Assembly (NCBI GenBank): GCA_950295325.1
Contig: OX485805.1
Location: forward strand, 39,793,501-39,857,500
Length of the DNA stretch: 64,000 bases
Source of the DNA: Polytrichum commune
Taxonomy: Eukaryota; Streptophyta; Polytrichopsida; Polytrichales; Polytrichaceae
Direction: 5' to 3'
Made by a program: the position numbers and the translations under genes
The notes under the pieces: model-generated
Seen by the model: the letters and a program-made list of their open reading frames with translations, nothing else
Told to the model about the DNA's origin: nothing
Database searches by the model: none
In this document: positions 43,962 to 57,361 of the stretch, in pieces
Layout: every line of letters starts with the position of its first letter
Position numbering within the stretch: the stretch's first letter is position 1

Positions 43962-46890
43962 AACTTTGTCTTAACTGCTTTCAAATGTCACTTTACGAGT
44001 GTTGACAAAATATGGTTAAACATTTTTCCTTATTGTGGTTAAGTATATTCAACTGCTCGTTGGCTAATTGTTTTACTCTTATCTTCAAGTTCCTACTTAT
44101 CTTTCTAGCATTTCAATGTTCACTTCACATCTCCAATTTCATATCATTGCTATGTCTCAAAGATTCCTCAATTCATTCTCTCTCAAAGTCGTTTAGAGAA
44201 CCCTAACAAATTGTTGTAGACAATCGTTATCAATTACACTCACAATGCTTTGTCTTAATCCAATATGTGATTATTCATTGTTTGTGCACTCAAACAAACT
44301 AACAATAATGATTGTCCAAAACTTACATTACACTCCGATCACATTCAACTATGGTCACGTTCTTCTTTCTATCAAAAAGTGACACATACATGCTCCACAC
44401 AATACTCTGGTAATAGTTTTAAGTCAAGGAATCACTCCTTTTGAGAAGAAAAATGATCTTCAAAATTAAAAAAATTAAAAACCTCTTAGGTAGCTACTTT
44501 GTTGAGGGAGGCAAGTCTATGTATGACAAGGCTTGTAGTCTAGAACTGAACCAAATTTAGAAGTGTTACTACAATCGGATTACATTGTACTTCGGATATG
44601 GACAACCTTCTAGGTGAAATAATGAAGACAAGTGAGAAGGTCCATGTCATTGAAGTTAGTGTTTTGCTATCACTTAAACTAAACCAAGAAAAAACAACCT
44701 ATGGTACAAGGTCTCAAGATGACCAAGCTAGTGTCTTTGAGTTTTAATGTCACATTGGGTTAAGGTTTCTAATAACAAACTTTGATTTTTACTCCTTCAT
44801 TTCTTCTTCGTTGAGCTTAATTCACACTCTTATGGTTCATTGGTGCTTTCTTTATTGTGTGTGGTTTTATCCTATATGTGCAGACTCTTATCACTCTAAT
44901 TCCATCATCTATGTCAATCGTGAAGCTTGAAAGCTTGGCAAATGATCTATGACTCATAGTCTAGACAATGTTTGGGGCAATGTCTTTTGAATAATTCCAA
45001 AGTATTTAATTGCCATGAATTATGCTTGTGATAATCTCAAAGTTAAATCCCTTAATCAACTTGCAATCATCATGGAAATCTTCACAACTATAATCACCAC
45101 CTTCATCTTCAGTGGACCTTGCAACTTGTCTCAAAAATCACCCACATGGGTTAACATAATAACAATGCCTCATCAAGGTAGGTTATATCCTTTGTTCATA
45201 TGATTCAACCTAATTTTAGTTAATCAAACAATCTCCATTGGTCAAAAAATTACTTTAGTGAGGTAGAATCGTTCTTTTCTCAAGGTAGTGTTTTTGGCAA
45301 CCTATAGCATGCTCAAAGTAAATTTATGCCTTGTTAGATCTGTATGTAGACTCATTGCTTGCTCAGACAAGGTGCAATAGCCCTACTAGGCTATATCCTA
45401 GTAACATTCTTACCCTTTGATAATATCTTTCACTCGCATGACTAACTCTCATCTCTCAACCTAGGTTCTGGCTATGGCCTATTGCCTTTACTAATATCAA
45501 ATGCGTCCATCTCAGGCTCTTAGTTTCCATGCTTCCATTCAAGCTATTGGCCTTCCATCTACACTTAGAATTGGTTCATCTCTAAATCACTCCACAAATT
45601 GATTGTACACTCCCTTCTGTCATATATTATCTTCTTCTCTCAAGCCATTAGCTTTTACTTCATTCCTCTCTCAAACTTGTATCATTGCTCAAATTTGTTG
45701 TCAAGAACCTTATCTAGATTTAAAGGTCTCAGAGAACTTCTTCTCCTCTTCTCATACTTCCTAATTCCTTGCGGTTTACCCCACACACCTTAACTCTCAA
45801 AAGCTATCGCCTCAATATTACACATGCAAGTTTAACTAAGGCTTTCATAGCCTTACGTCTTTCTTTCTCATGTTGACAAACATCTTCCTCTCATACTCTT
45901 AAACTCTTAACACCTCTCATGGTTAATCTAATAGTTTGTTAAACTTGACATAGTTGTTATGAGCTTCCGCTCAACTCTCCTCCTCCTTAGCTTATCATCA
46001 AAGTTTATTCCTCCATACTCAACTACATTCCTCATGAACTTTGATTAGATTACTCATACTCTTAATGACTCCCTCACTCACAATCATGTTTAAAGCCAAT
46101 GATGTTACACAAGACCTTTCATTTACATTGTAAGACAAACCACAACCATTGAACTTCCACTTCAAAGGCATCCAAGTAATTGCTCATCAAAATCACTTAT
46201 TTACTCTCGATGTCAGAGTATCCAAAAAAATACCAAAACATTCAGCTCTCGTCATACTAACTTCCTATCCTCAAGCATCTCATGTGGGATTTGCCTATTG
46301 CTACTTGCCCGAACTCAATCACTAAGCTTTGGTGTCCACATAAAAGTCTATTGCTATACAATGTTGAGACTATGCATGATTCTACTTATGAAAATAGCAT
46401 GATTCTTCCTTGGCCTACCTTCTCCTTATTGAGTCAAGAGGAAGGAGAAGGTGGTTACATGCAATAACCAGCTTATCACAATAATAGCCTTCTAATCCTA
46501 TTATGGATGAGATTCTAACTACCAAATGCATGATGAAAGCCACCAAAATTTGAGAATTGCTCGCTTTGTCCTGGCTATGGCCAAAAAAAGTGGCTTACAA
46601 TCATCATTAAGAAAGAAAACCTTCATTTTGACCTTACATAATTTTTGCATCACAACATCAATTTTGAAATATGAAATGACCATGTATGGGATATGTAGTT
46701 GCTAAGCATGCGAAATGAATCCTTATTTGATTCAACAACCAAATTTTTATGAGGTTGGAATTGCCCACAACAAGGTTGCATACCTTGTTATGCATGCCAT
46801 GTAGTTAACCGGGAATTATCAATGGTTGCAAAGTGATCAAACAATCCTTGTAATTGAGAAGCAAACCAAGCTTCAACCATAAGATATGCA
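43962..46890. other. C-over-G-skewed repeat-like DNA
   Basis: On the + strand C greatly exceeds G, most clearly at 45,400-46,480. No gene is recognised. Such strand bias often remains from a decayed retroelement, but no retroelement motif was found. Confidence 0.35.
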
Positions 46891-46899
46891 AATATTACT

Positions 46900-47250
46900 C
46901 AAATACTTTTCATAATCGGACACCTATATTTGATTGATGCGTGGTTTAGTGAGAATCAAAGAACAAACACCATAAAGACACATATATGAAAGAGATTGGA
47001 CTATGTTTTCAAATTTTAATAATTGTTCTGCACTCAATAGTGAACACAAGTGGAAAGACTAAACTATTTAGTTGAAAAATGAAGAAACATGCACTTCCAA
47101 TAATGATAACCAAATTTGAGGAGGTCATATTTCAGCCAATTTTTGTTGAAGCTCGTCATAGATTTCCCAATGCAATACAAATTTCATTGTGTAAATCCAA
47201 TTGGTAAAAGTTTAAACATGAAAAACGCACCGAATAACATCCACATACCA
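46900..47250. repeat. Dispersed repeat family H, copy 1
   Basis: Contains CACCTATATTTGATTGATGC, AAGAGATTGGACTATG, AGTGAACACAAGTGGAA and ATGCACTTCCAATAATGATAACCAAATTTGAGGAGGTC. Matching blocks occur in order at 57890-58265 and 58335-58710. Shorter pieces of the head lie near 32455, 36435 and 54365. Confidence 0.6.
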
Positions 47251-48454
47251 AAGTGGTATTGAGAACTTGGGCAAGAACATTGGGTAAGTTGTGTGGGATA
47301 CAACAATGGTCTTAGTAATTCTAATGAGTAGTTTATCAAGGGATCCGAGATTCGGTTTCAAGTAAGGAGCACCATAAATTGAATATTTGGTACCATGCGG
47401 ATATTTGTATCAAGTACATTAAGTTTTTGTTGTCATGTGGCGGGGCAATTCAAGAATGATGCAATCGTTACTCAACTTCTTTAGTAGATTTATGGCATTG
47501 AGTTTTTTATTTTAAAGATGGGACCACTTTGAGTCCAAGATATGTATAAGGTTCATGTTGTGAGAGGACATGGAATTGTTTCAACTTGTAAATAATACTA
47601 AAGGATTGTAGAAGAGCTTTGAAGATTAGAGGTGGAAGTTTGGACTTGTTGGGAAATTTGGTGATTGCACATTTGGCGATGCATAAGTCCACGTGGGCCC
47701 AAGTGGCAAACAAAGTTAGCATATTGAGTTGGGGTTGGATGTGAGTGATATTATTAGCAAGAATAGCTAGGTCATCAACATAAGATGTAGTGAATGAGCA
47801 TGTGGCATGGGAAGTGTATTGTAGATTGAATGTAACATGTTCCGTTCAAATGAACCTCAATCTATGATCAATGGTGAAGTGCCTTTCATTCACGTTGGTA
47901 GCATGGAGTTCATGACTTTATTCTAAATTGAAACAGGTTGCTGCATTCATGAATATATTTTGATCATTTTGCACTCATTGCTCATTAATGTGTAGACTTA
48001 ATTAATTTTGAGAAATCACTAGCTCGTGTTCCAGACTTCAAGCAACGAACAAGTCACACTAGATGATAGATGACTTTATACAACTAGTCTTTTTGCACGA
48101 GGGCTATTGCCACATGTTGGTGGTGGATTCCAAGACATGAACCCACTTGACACTTTAGGTGAATCATATTTGACTATGAAAATATCGGATCTAGACAAAT
48201 TTGTTTGGTGTCTTTGCATTCGTGCTAAGTTGGTTCAAAAAATCATCTTCTTATATATCAGATTGTATCATGTGTTGAGTCTTATAGATGGTGGACTTTT
48301 ACCCACTTGGGACCTTCAAGTGACTTGGCTTGCTATTTTTTTTAAACCAAATTTGGCATTAGCTACAAATTGGGGTAATGGGATGTCACAAATACACCAT
48401 AAATATAAGTTAGTGTGGGCCACATCATTTAACAACAATCCACAAGAATGAACA
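47251..48454. other. AT-rich intergenic DNA
   Basis: No gene supported. The 114-codon frame at 48107-48451 shows no recognisable domain. Confidence 0.45.
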
Positions 48455-48963
48455 TAAGGACTACTTCACACACGAGACTGAGAGCCCGTGACCATTACAT
48501 TTCAAGCATTCTCATTGGTGGAAAAGGCGGAGCTGGTCCAAGTTCGCTTCACACTATGCTTGAGGGACCAACGGAGTATGTGAATGCAAGATGAATGTAA
48601 AGTTTACATGGATTCCTACATGGCATTGAATGGATCATGTTTTTTGGTCACTTGGACTACTTTCAAAAACCACCTCTTGGAGGGATGCCTAACACAAAAC
48701 TGGGAGACCATGGCACTCCGAATGCTCACAACCTTTTATTTATTCTATTTTTATCATGTGTGAGGACCCACATGAATAGAAACTCATTGAAATAGCATTT
48801 GCTTGAGGGCCCGGTCACATAGGACGTCACCACACTACACTTGAGGGTCCGTGACCACACCACACGGTTTCGGAGGTGTGTTGGGACAACCTTTGGACAC
48901 TTTCTTTTGGGCTCTCACAATTTCGTGGTCACGGCTTTTGGCTCATGTGTGAAGTGGCCCTAA
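48455..48963. mobile_element. TAGGGCC-type TIR element, copy a
   Basis: Left TAAGGACTACTTCACACACGAG, right complement TTAGGGCCACTTCACACATGAG. About 509 bp, close match along its length to 50940-51445 and, inverted, to 57362-57869. Subterminal segments repeat CCGTGACC. The interior has no gene. hAT-like by terminus. Confidence 0.7.
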
Positions 48964-49742
48964 GATTAGTTGGGTCACATTTGCATTTTTTAGTAACACC
49001 TTTCCTTGCCGATGATTATTCTTGCAAGTCACATGATTTACAATGAGTGTAGATTAATAGGAGTTCCCATATCAAAGTAAGCTGCATAGCCGATATGGCA
49101 TGTGACACTATGAGAAAAGGGGGAGAGGGAGTATTAGGGAAAGCCATGAAGGGAGGGCTTTACAAAAGTTGAGGCCCTGATTGAGAACCTCACTTAAAGA
49201 GCAAACCTCATTGTTCATTGAAATGCACCGTGTATAGATGGTTTTTATTTCTTTTCATCTTCATAAAGCCCATGAAATGATACATGTTTTAAAAACAAGG
49301 CCATGTTTTTAAGCAAAAACTCAAAACTCAAAAATAAAAAATCTACATGTTGTAAGAAGAGAATGTTTTGAGTTTGAGTTTTAATGCAGCCCACATTAAC
49401 CATGTAGCACATTATTTGTAATGTCACTCTAAATCATATATGTTGGAGTCAGTTTTGAAAGTTTAAATCTCTTATAGGTAAACAAATTCAATAAAGCACA
49501 AGATGTCAAATTTCTCAATATGTGAAACTAAATTTGTGTTTGAGACATCTAGGGGTCCAAATTTCACAAGACAATAATTTTAAAGAATTTGAATATTGAT
49601 GTGACACACAATAACCATGTAAAACACATAACTGTCAAGGCCACATTAAAACATATAAATTGTAGTCAGCAATATATTTGTGACTCTCTTGTAGATGAAC
49701 AAACCCAATGTAGTTCAAGATATCTAAGTTCTTAATACACAC

Positions 49743-50070
49743 AACTGAACTGTGTGGCGGGACCCCAGTGTCCCGCACAAACTCCATCTGGAAACGTAAT
49801 TATTTAATTTTGAGCTAGCTTAATTCGCGCCTGCACGATTTGGTCGGATATCATGCATCTGATGATTGGAAGAGCAAGTCCATCAACAACCTCACGTTGC
49901 GCATTCGATTTGTCACTCTTTGTTTCAAATATTGTCCATGTATCTCTCGGTGAGAGCAGTTGTTTGCCGCCTTCATCGACTAAATCGGACTTATATTGAC
50001 GTTGTTACAACCTTTGTGCAAGAGACGGGCTCATATGGAACCCCGGGGTCCTGCCACACGGTTCAACTGT
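49743..50070. mobile_element. Unclassified TIR element
   Basis: CAACTGAACTGTGTGGCGGG followed by ACCCC, and the complement of the right end CAGTTGAACCGTGTGGCAGG followed by ACCCC, form inverted repeats of about 27 bp around roughly 300 bp. It is more GC-rich than its flanks. No target duplication is clear. Confidence 0.6.
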
Positions 50071-50939
50071 TGCTTATTTGAAGGCATTTGAAGATCAAAT
50101 TCTCACAATCATATGAATCATTTACAATTCATTAAGTAAAGTCACATCTAATCAAATGTCATTTAAAAAAAAAGGAAAATTGTTGAGGCGGCGATCACGC
50201 TTGGCATAAACCAAACTTGTTGCCCGGGTTTACCTCAAAAGTTTTCATGGGGAGTCCAAGTTTCTACATCACATGCTCTTGAATCTAAGGTACCTCATGT
50301 AGTTAGGCTCAAATCTAGGGCACACAAAGAAGACGGCATATTATTGGGTAGGCCCGACTACTATCGGTGCACCTACTACACAATGAGAGTGCCCTAACAT
50401 CTAGTCAAAGTCCGAGTCCCCATGAATATTAGTAATTTTAGGGTGCTCGAACAATTTCATGATTGTGTAGCACATAGATATTTGGGCAATTGCCAATGGG
50501 ATGACTACCAAGGGGCATCACGGTGACTTACCATGCCTTGTAGTTATGACCTTCCCAACATAATAACCCCCATAGTGAGCTTTTGGGAATATCAAGCAAG
50601 ACATCGGGATTCCTCCATGGGAAGCTTTCCCTTTTCTTTTGAGTAAAATAAAACCCTATTTGCACTTTTTCATAGCTAGCCATCCTCACTGGCGAATTGT
50701 GTGAATGATGTTGAAGTGACATCAACCGACACAAAAAGCAAGGTTTGTGTGTAAAGTTCAAGGGGGCCAAGTGTCAATTAAAAAAACAATTTCTTCCTTG
50801 ATTTTCACTTTGTTGTTTGCTCTTGTTTGTTGCCGGCATCTTGGTGTATGTTGCACTAGGGATTTGACACAACCACAAACCAAATTTAGGATACCGTGGT
50901 GGGCCATGTTAACTTATTGTGTGAGACATTCACACTACT

Positions 50940-51445
50940 TAGGATCACTTCACACACGAGACTGAGAGCCCGTGACCAATACACTTCAAGCACTCTCGTT
51001 GGTGGAAAAGGCGGAGCCGGTCTAAGTTCGCTTCACACTACTCTCGAGGGACCAATGGAGTATGTGAATGCAAGATGGATGTAAAGTCTACATGGATTCC
51101 TACATGGCATCCAATGGATCATGTTTCGTGGTCACTTGGAATGTTTTCAAAAACCACCTCTTGGAGGTAGGCCTAACACAAAACTGAGAGATCATGACAC
51201 TCTGAACGCTCACAACCGTTGATTTGTTCTATTTTTATCATGTGTGAAGACCAACATGAACAAATATTCAATGAAATAGCATTTGATTGAGAGCATGGTC
51301 AGATATGACTTCGCACTACGCTTGAGGGTCCGTGACCACATGACATGATTTTGAAGGTGTCTTGGGAAGGGTTTTGGACACGTTCTTTTGGGCTCTCAAA
51401 ATTTCATGGTCACGGCTCTTGGCTCATGTGTGAGATGGCCCTTAG
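50940..51445. mobile_element. TAGGGCC-type TIR element, copy b
   Basis: Left TAGGATCACTTCACACACGAG, right complement CTAAGGGCCATCTCACACATG. Same internal order as copy a (GTGGAAAAGGCGGAGC, ATGGATTCCTACATGGCAT, AACCACCTCTTGGAGG). It differs by point changes, so a and b are related but not recent duplicates. Confidence 0.7.
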
Positions 51446-53269
51446 TACAAATGTAGAAATGTGTGCAAGTATTGTCATTCACTTTGTATCCGATACCAAT
51501 TCCTACATATTTAATACAAACCCTTTGAGATTCATCATTAATATCATTTATTCAAAAAGAACTTGTTGTGCCTTTCTATTGATTTATAGTAGTTTTTATC
51601 TCATAAAATTGTTTATTGTCCTAGTATGGGTGAAGGTCTATTCAATACACTGGTAACTTGATGCTAAGTTCATAAACACATTCCAAATTTAATAATCGAA
51701 TATAAATTGCAATACTTTTATATGACTTAGATTCCACATTTGAAAGGGGTAGTAACATGCAGATGAAGAGACTCTTTATTCATGTTCCCTTTAACAAGAC
51801 CCAACGTTTGTATTTATCTAATTATCTTTGTAACGTCAATATTGCAACATGGAGGAAAGCTTGTTAACATACACTTCATTCACATATTTACCTAAATGAA
51901 AATCTAATCATCTTCATATCTTCAAATTAATATATCAAGCTTGTCAACAATACATGGGATCAATGTCAAAAAGGGAGGGAAACCATCTCATGAGTGATGA
52001 GTAGTGAGCAATGAGCGGTGAGCATAATCACATGAGCAGTGGGCCCTAACATATGAGGAATGAATCCAGATTTAATAAGTGTATAAAGGTAGAAAGTTAA
52101 TAATCTAAATTTGGCACTACATTTATTACATATTTTTTATTGTAAACTGGAAACATTCTAAATGAAGCAAGATGAAGGAGGCCCATTACCATGGATCATT
52201 TACAATACTTTCAGCCCATTGCTAGTTTTTATTATAACAATTCAAACCAACACATGTCATTTATTGACATTCTTATACATGTGGCTTAACACAACACTTG
52301 CAACACTACTTTTACTCTACAACACCAACAAGTTCAAGTAGTCACATGAACTCGTTGTAGGTATATGTAGGTGTGTGCATGAACTTGACACTCTTGTAAT
52401 CCACCTTGCAAAAAAATCTCAACACATAATAAAGATGTTTGTACCACTTGTGAAATTTATTTAAAGTCATCTAAAAATCAAGGAACGGACTATTGTTTGC
52501 CACCTACCTAATTTGCAATAGACAATAGTTTTGGAAACTTATAGGTGGATGTCCTTTAGTCAGTCCTAGTAAGGACAATGGCCAGACGGACATGTTAAAT
52601 TTCAAAATAAATCAATTAACCCAATAACCCACATGGTTTTCACTGCAATATAAATATTTCATGATCCATTGGATTATCACTTTTTTTTTAAGTATGGTTC
52701 ATATCGGGGCACCCTCAACCCTAATTATATGATGTTACTGGCACTCAAAATATAATTGATGAGGCAAGATCCCCTGCATTAAAATTCATGGTATAATGAA
52801 TTGTAACTACTGGACTATGGTTGGTTGTAAGGGAGAGACTATGCATTTGTATGTATTTCACCGAGTGACCTTTGTAATCCACCTTTCAATTTCACATTAT
52901 CTCATAAGAAGTCCCCAGAATCTATTATAGGTTTTGGTATTAATTATAGTGCGTTCATTGGATTAAATCATTATTGCAAAACTTATGCTATTATTTGTGG
53001 GTTTTCTTTTTCTTTTTCTTTTTCTTTGTAGTCAAAGAGATTTTGCATATTGTTGTTTTTCCATGAGAAGAATGCCAATGTGAAAATAACGTTCAACAAA
53101 AACATTAAATTTGAAAAGCAAGGGGTATGTGTTGGCAAGCATGACATGTATTTCAACTACACTACTAAGAAAATCAACTAATGAATGCCTCAATTCCTTG
53201 GCGGGGCACTCATGAGAAACATCCAATTCTCATTCACTTGTTTATTGAGGCATTATAAAAACCCAGACT
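51446..53269. other. AT-rich intergenic DNA
   Basis: No gene supported. A short GTGAGC-type repeat lies at about 51990-52025. Nothing else stands out. Confidence 0.5.
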
Positions 53270-53522
53270 CACTATATTCGTTAATTTGGGGCTTTTTCGA
53301 AATTTTGAGACAGTTACAAATATAAGAACATGGATAAAATCACACAGATATTGGAGAATGTTGTAAGATGCAAATACTTTGAAGCGGGTGTTCATATCAA
53401 GAACCCAATTAAGAACTCATATCAAGATAGTTTAGGTAGGACGACCCAAACATTAGACCATGTTGTTGTGGTCCATATATTAATTTGAGACAAGAGAAAG
53501 TCTCAAATTAACGAATATAGTG
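53270..53522. mobile_element. 253-bp CACTA-like deletion derivative
   Basis: Starts CACTATATTCGTTAATTTG and ends with its complement (CAAATTAACGAATATAGTG). The left 182 bp are the reverse complement of 7600-7783, including a 22-bp motif relative at 53430-53451 (GTTTAGGTAG then GACGACCCAAAC). An inner hairpin TAATTTGAGA / TCTCAAATTA lies at 53481-53510. No matching target duplication (ACT left, ATA right). It shows both termini of the family that ends at 7783. Confidence 0.75.
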
Positions 53523-53686
53523 ATAGAGCAATAGTCGTTGATGTCACAACTTCTACGCGTTGGTTCCCATTGTTAATCTCTACATTCATGTACCAACACT
53601 GACACATTATTATTTCAATAATCCTACCTTTTTGTATTTTTCATTAAACATCTAATTTATATGATTTTGTATTTTCCTTCAATTAG

Positions 53687-53886
53687 GTGCCTATGTCCAT
53701 GAATGTTGTAAGAGTGGACGCCATTTGGTTGCTTATGAGGCAAACGACCTCAATAAGATACTTGACTTGCTTCAGGAGTTGTCATCTCGTAACCTTGTAG
53801 TCGGTCAATTATCACAACCAATGTCATTGGAGGATGATGAAGAACCTCCTCATGAAGTCGTTAGGAAATCATGTTTGAGTACATGA
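53687..53886 (+). pseudogene. Second methyltransferase-like exon
   Basis: After a T-rich intron-like tract ending CAATTAG (53686), a frame reads AYVHECCKSGRHLVAYEAND, then LNKILDLLQELSSRN, to TGA 53884-53886. VHECCKSGRHLVAY aligns without gaps to VYAAMMSGLNIYSY spanning the junction at 3350/3511, and GRHLVAYEA fits the strand after motif I of DNA methyltransferases. The intron phase appears different here. It is AT-richer than the main locus and isolated, so an older, decayed relative. The neighbouring CACTA-like derivative strengthens the link. Confidence 0.5.
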
Positions 53887-53954
53887 GTTTTGCCCAACCT
53901 TGTCTACTTTATTGTATTCTATTTTGTAGATTTTGAGATGAACTAACTCTCATT

Positions 53955-54182
53955 ATGTATATTTATATGCAATGTCCACAAAATGATGGAACAGTTTTCA
54001 CCCCCTCCCAAGTCACTCGTGCTCCACGTGCGTACACAGAGCATTGCTTGTGCACAACAACTACATCGACTTACGGCCTCTTGAAAATTGAGAGTATGAG
54101 GAACTTGAAGAGATTTAGTGCCGGGCCATTGCCATTGAAGGATAACAACTTGGACACATGTTGTCCTGGCCCAACAACATGA
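53955..54182 (+). other. Short open frame after the methyltransferase-like relic
   Basis: A frame of 75 codons with TRAPRAYTEHCLC and MRNLKRFSAGPLPLKD, no recognised domain. It may be a further exon remnant of the relic; weak support. Confidence 0.2.
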
Positions 54183-54687
54183 AATGGTTTTCTTCATTTA
54201 ATTTGTGTAATCATGTAAGAAACAATTGAAAAAACATACGTATGAAAATTTATAGTTTTTTTTTCGGGGGGGGGGGGTGGAGGAGAGAAAATTGATACAA
54301 ATGAACCATGAAATACACATAAGTAAAGTTTTTGATTTATTAAAAAATGAACATTGTCTTGACCAAATATTTATATTTGATTGGTACATGGTTCCCAATG
54401 TGGATCAAAACACACACACCAAAAAGACATGTGGATAAGTGACCTACTATCCTTGTCGGAATTTCGGTAAATTTCTTCTCGCCAAGTGCTATAGGCATTT
54501 CACTCCCAAATATTGGGAGTACGAGGAACTTTGAGTGAGTCGAAGCCGGGATAATATGGTGGGCCACAAGCGGGCCCACTTGAAGAAAAAAATGCCATTA
54601 AAGGATATTCTTTGGGAGCCCAAGCTAGGTCAATGCATATGGTGCACGGTAGCCTAGCCAATTGACACCAAAGACTAACACGACGAT

Positions 54688-55292
54688 TAGGGCCACTTCA
54701 CACATGAGCCAAGAGCCGTGACCTTGTAATGGTGAGGACCCTTGACTCTCATCCAAGGACTGTATCATGGGTGTTGGGAAAGTTGTTTTATGTAGTCACG
54801 GGCCCTCAAGCATAGTGTGAAGTGAGAATGGACCATGTTGCGGGACCATTGCATATTTTGTTGGTGGAGAAAGAGAAGAGGATCTGGTTCAATATGATAT
54901 GTCTCAAACTCTATCAATTTAAGAGAATTATTTGGTGGTGTTTGTTTGTCGTTGAATCTATATTGGATAAATCTTGGAGTCTGCCATGCAATATGTCCTA
55001 AAATTTGTCATGCTAGAAAAAATATTAAAAAAATCATGGTCTCCCGCAATTTGTGTCATACCCACCTCTTAGAGATGGGCTTGACAAAATTCTAAGAGAC
55101 CATGAAACCTTATCCATAATCCGCCATGTAGGACTCCATGTAGACTTTTGATCCATGAAGTCTTCTTTGGGCCTTTATGCCTTCACCCTCATGTGTGAAG
55201 TGAACTTGGACAGTCTCCGGCCTTTCGACCAATGAGAGCTCTTAGATTGCAATGGTCATGGGCCTTCAATCTTGTGTGTGAAGTGGCCGTTA
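54688..55292. mobile_element. TAGGGCC-type TIR element, copy c
   Basis: Left TAGGGCCACTTCACACATGAG, right complement TAACGGCCACTTCACACAC. About 605 bp, longer and more diverged than copies a, b and d. It contains CCGTGACC and GAGAGCTCTTAG-type blocks of the family. Confidence 0.65.
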
Positions 55293-57361
55293 GTATGTGT
55301 GGTTGGCATGTATATAGGGTCCTGCAAAACGTCACCTAGTAAAGCTCCGAATTGCCTTCATAAAGAAGAAGATTGAAAATTCTTATCTCTAGTCCGAGTT
55401 TAGTACAAACATCTTGGGATAAGTTTATTATTGTAACAAGATTCTTTGATTGAAGAAAATTAGTTAAAACGAGTGTCTAAAATTGGTGAAGTGCAATCAT
55501 ACAATTCATAGTATGATTATGTGCAATATCTAGTAATTTTGACTATAACTTTATATGCTTTCCAATTTTTATTATAAATATTTGAATTTACTATATGACT
55601 TGAGTACAAATGCAAAGCATAACATTATTCAGATCCATAACAATGTTATGAGGAGATGTCTTTGCTATGTATTGTTTACAAATACTAATGAGCATACTTT
55701 TATGCATGTTTTAATTGGCATGTCAAGATGTTGAATATTGGTTTGAGTGGTTGGGTGTAAAATTAGATAACTTGTAACAACATCTGAGCGTTGAGAATTT
55801 TTTCATCTTAAGTCATCTCAATTTTGAAATAAAACCATTTTCACTTTTGTAGGTTAACCCTACAAGGCACAAACTGCACTCTATGGCCTACACAATCATT
55901 TATAAGAATCCCCAAAACAAGTATTGAAATCAAAGCTTACTTGGTCCACGAGACTGACAATATGTCTAGTACAACAAAGGCCATGAGATTCCAATCATAC
56001 ATAAGAATGGTGATGAAGTCTTTGTGGTTCAAGTTTGAATCTAGGTTTTTTATATTGCCGAAATCTCTCAATTTTCATTGACATGATAGTATGCTAGTAA
56101 TTGAAAGTACACTCATTTGATAAGTGGGCTATTTTTAGGTGGGTCACAATTGACATTTTCTAGCTACACATAATGATAAGAAACCTAAAAACAACACCTT
56201 TGCATAACATCTTGAGACCCATAAAACCATCTCCTTTTTGTAGGGATGTGTTCACATGGAAGGGAAAATTTTAACCATTCTATTAAAAGGAAGATTAGGT
56301 TTTCGTTGCATTTGCTATCATTTCATTACATATTTTTGATCGGTCACTCATATGTTGACAATTGTAGCTAAGTTTCAATACACAAACATGAAGAAAAAAA
56401 GGGTTCAAATATAAGAAAGGTCCAATGGTCACAAAATGCAAAGTTTTATACGCAGACAACTACACTAAATAATTGATTTAGTATGGCCCATACTCTTCAT
56501 CATTGACTTACATTACTCATCTCATAATCACTAGGTACTAAGTAGAGGGTCATCATATGGCATTTGATGGTACATGACAAAGTCATGAGGACCACTATAT
56601 TTAACATGCCACACGAACTTAAAATGGCACATTATATCAAATGTATAGCATGAACATAGGATGGTTTACTCTTTTCTACATTGAACAAATACTATATTTG
56701 TCGATAACCCTCATGCCATCTGAATAACAAATTGCATGTTTTTCTAATTATGGATGACTTGAATTAACTTCGAGACTCCCAAATTGTGGATTTCAAAGGC
56801 ACGAGTGGTTGTCGAAAGACATTGTGATGAGTCCAACGCAATGAGAATGGAGAGAGGAAATTATCATATACAAACATACTTCTCATCCATCCAACCCTAA
56901 AACTCGACCCCCCCCCCCCCCCTTAGGTTTGTGGCAAATCCAATTCCGAAAAAAACTCACTAGAATCGTTTTGGACCTCTAGAACTAATTACGGTGTCGA
57001 GTGAAATGGAAATAAAAGGTCTCCAAACTCCATAATATTGTAGAGACTTTACGTTGGATGAATGAGAGGCACCCCCCCCCATATTCCGTTCCCAAGTTTT
57101 GGGACAATTTCAATACTTGATATTTCAAAGCTCACGGGATCCAGATATTCTGTGAAGAAAATTGAATCCGGTGAGCAAATTCCGAAGCCGCCAATGCATG
57201 AAGGCCGGCTTTTTTTAATGATGAAAGGGGCCGACTCCGTCCGCGTTTTTTTATCCAAAATTCTCTTCTATCCGATACAAATGATATTGTGTGCCAAAGC
57301 TCGTGTGAATTAGAAGATGCTTCACGTGTGGGCCTACACTCACGGAGCCGAGCCGTTACAC
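55293..57361. other. AT-rich intergenic DNA
   Basis: No gene supported. Poly-C run at about 56908-56922. Overlapping frames on both strands at 57049-57380 are more complex than their surroundings but match nothing I recognise. Confidence 0.4.

Noticed and set aside
48107-48451. 114-codon plus-strand frame
   Set aside because: No domain, AT-rich codon use and no splice or promoter support; within chance for AT-rich repeat DNA.
54250-54280. Homopolymer G/C runs here and at 6780, 18940, 23289, 40851, 56908 and 58115 as possible functional G-quadruplex sites
   Set aside because: Mononucleotide runs without the spaced G-tract pattern; likely slippage products.
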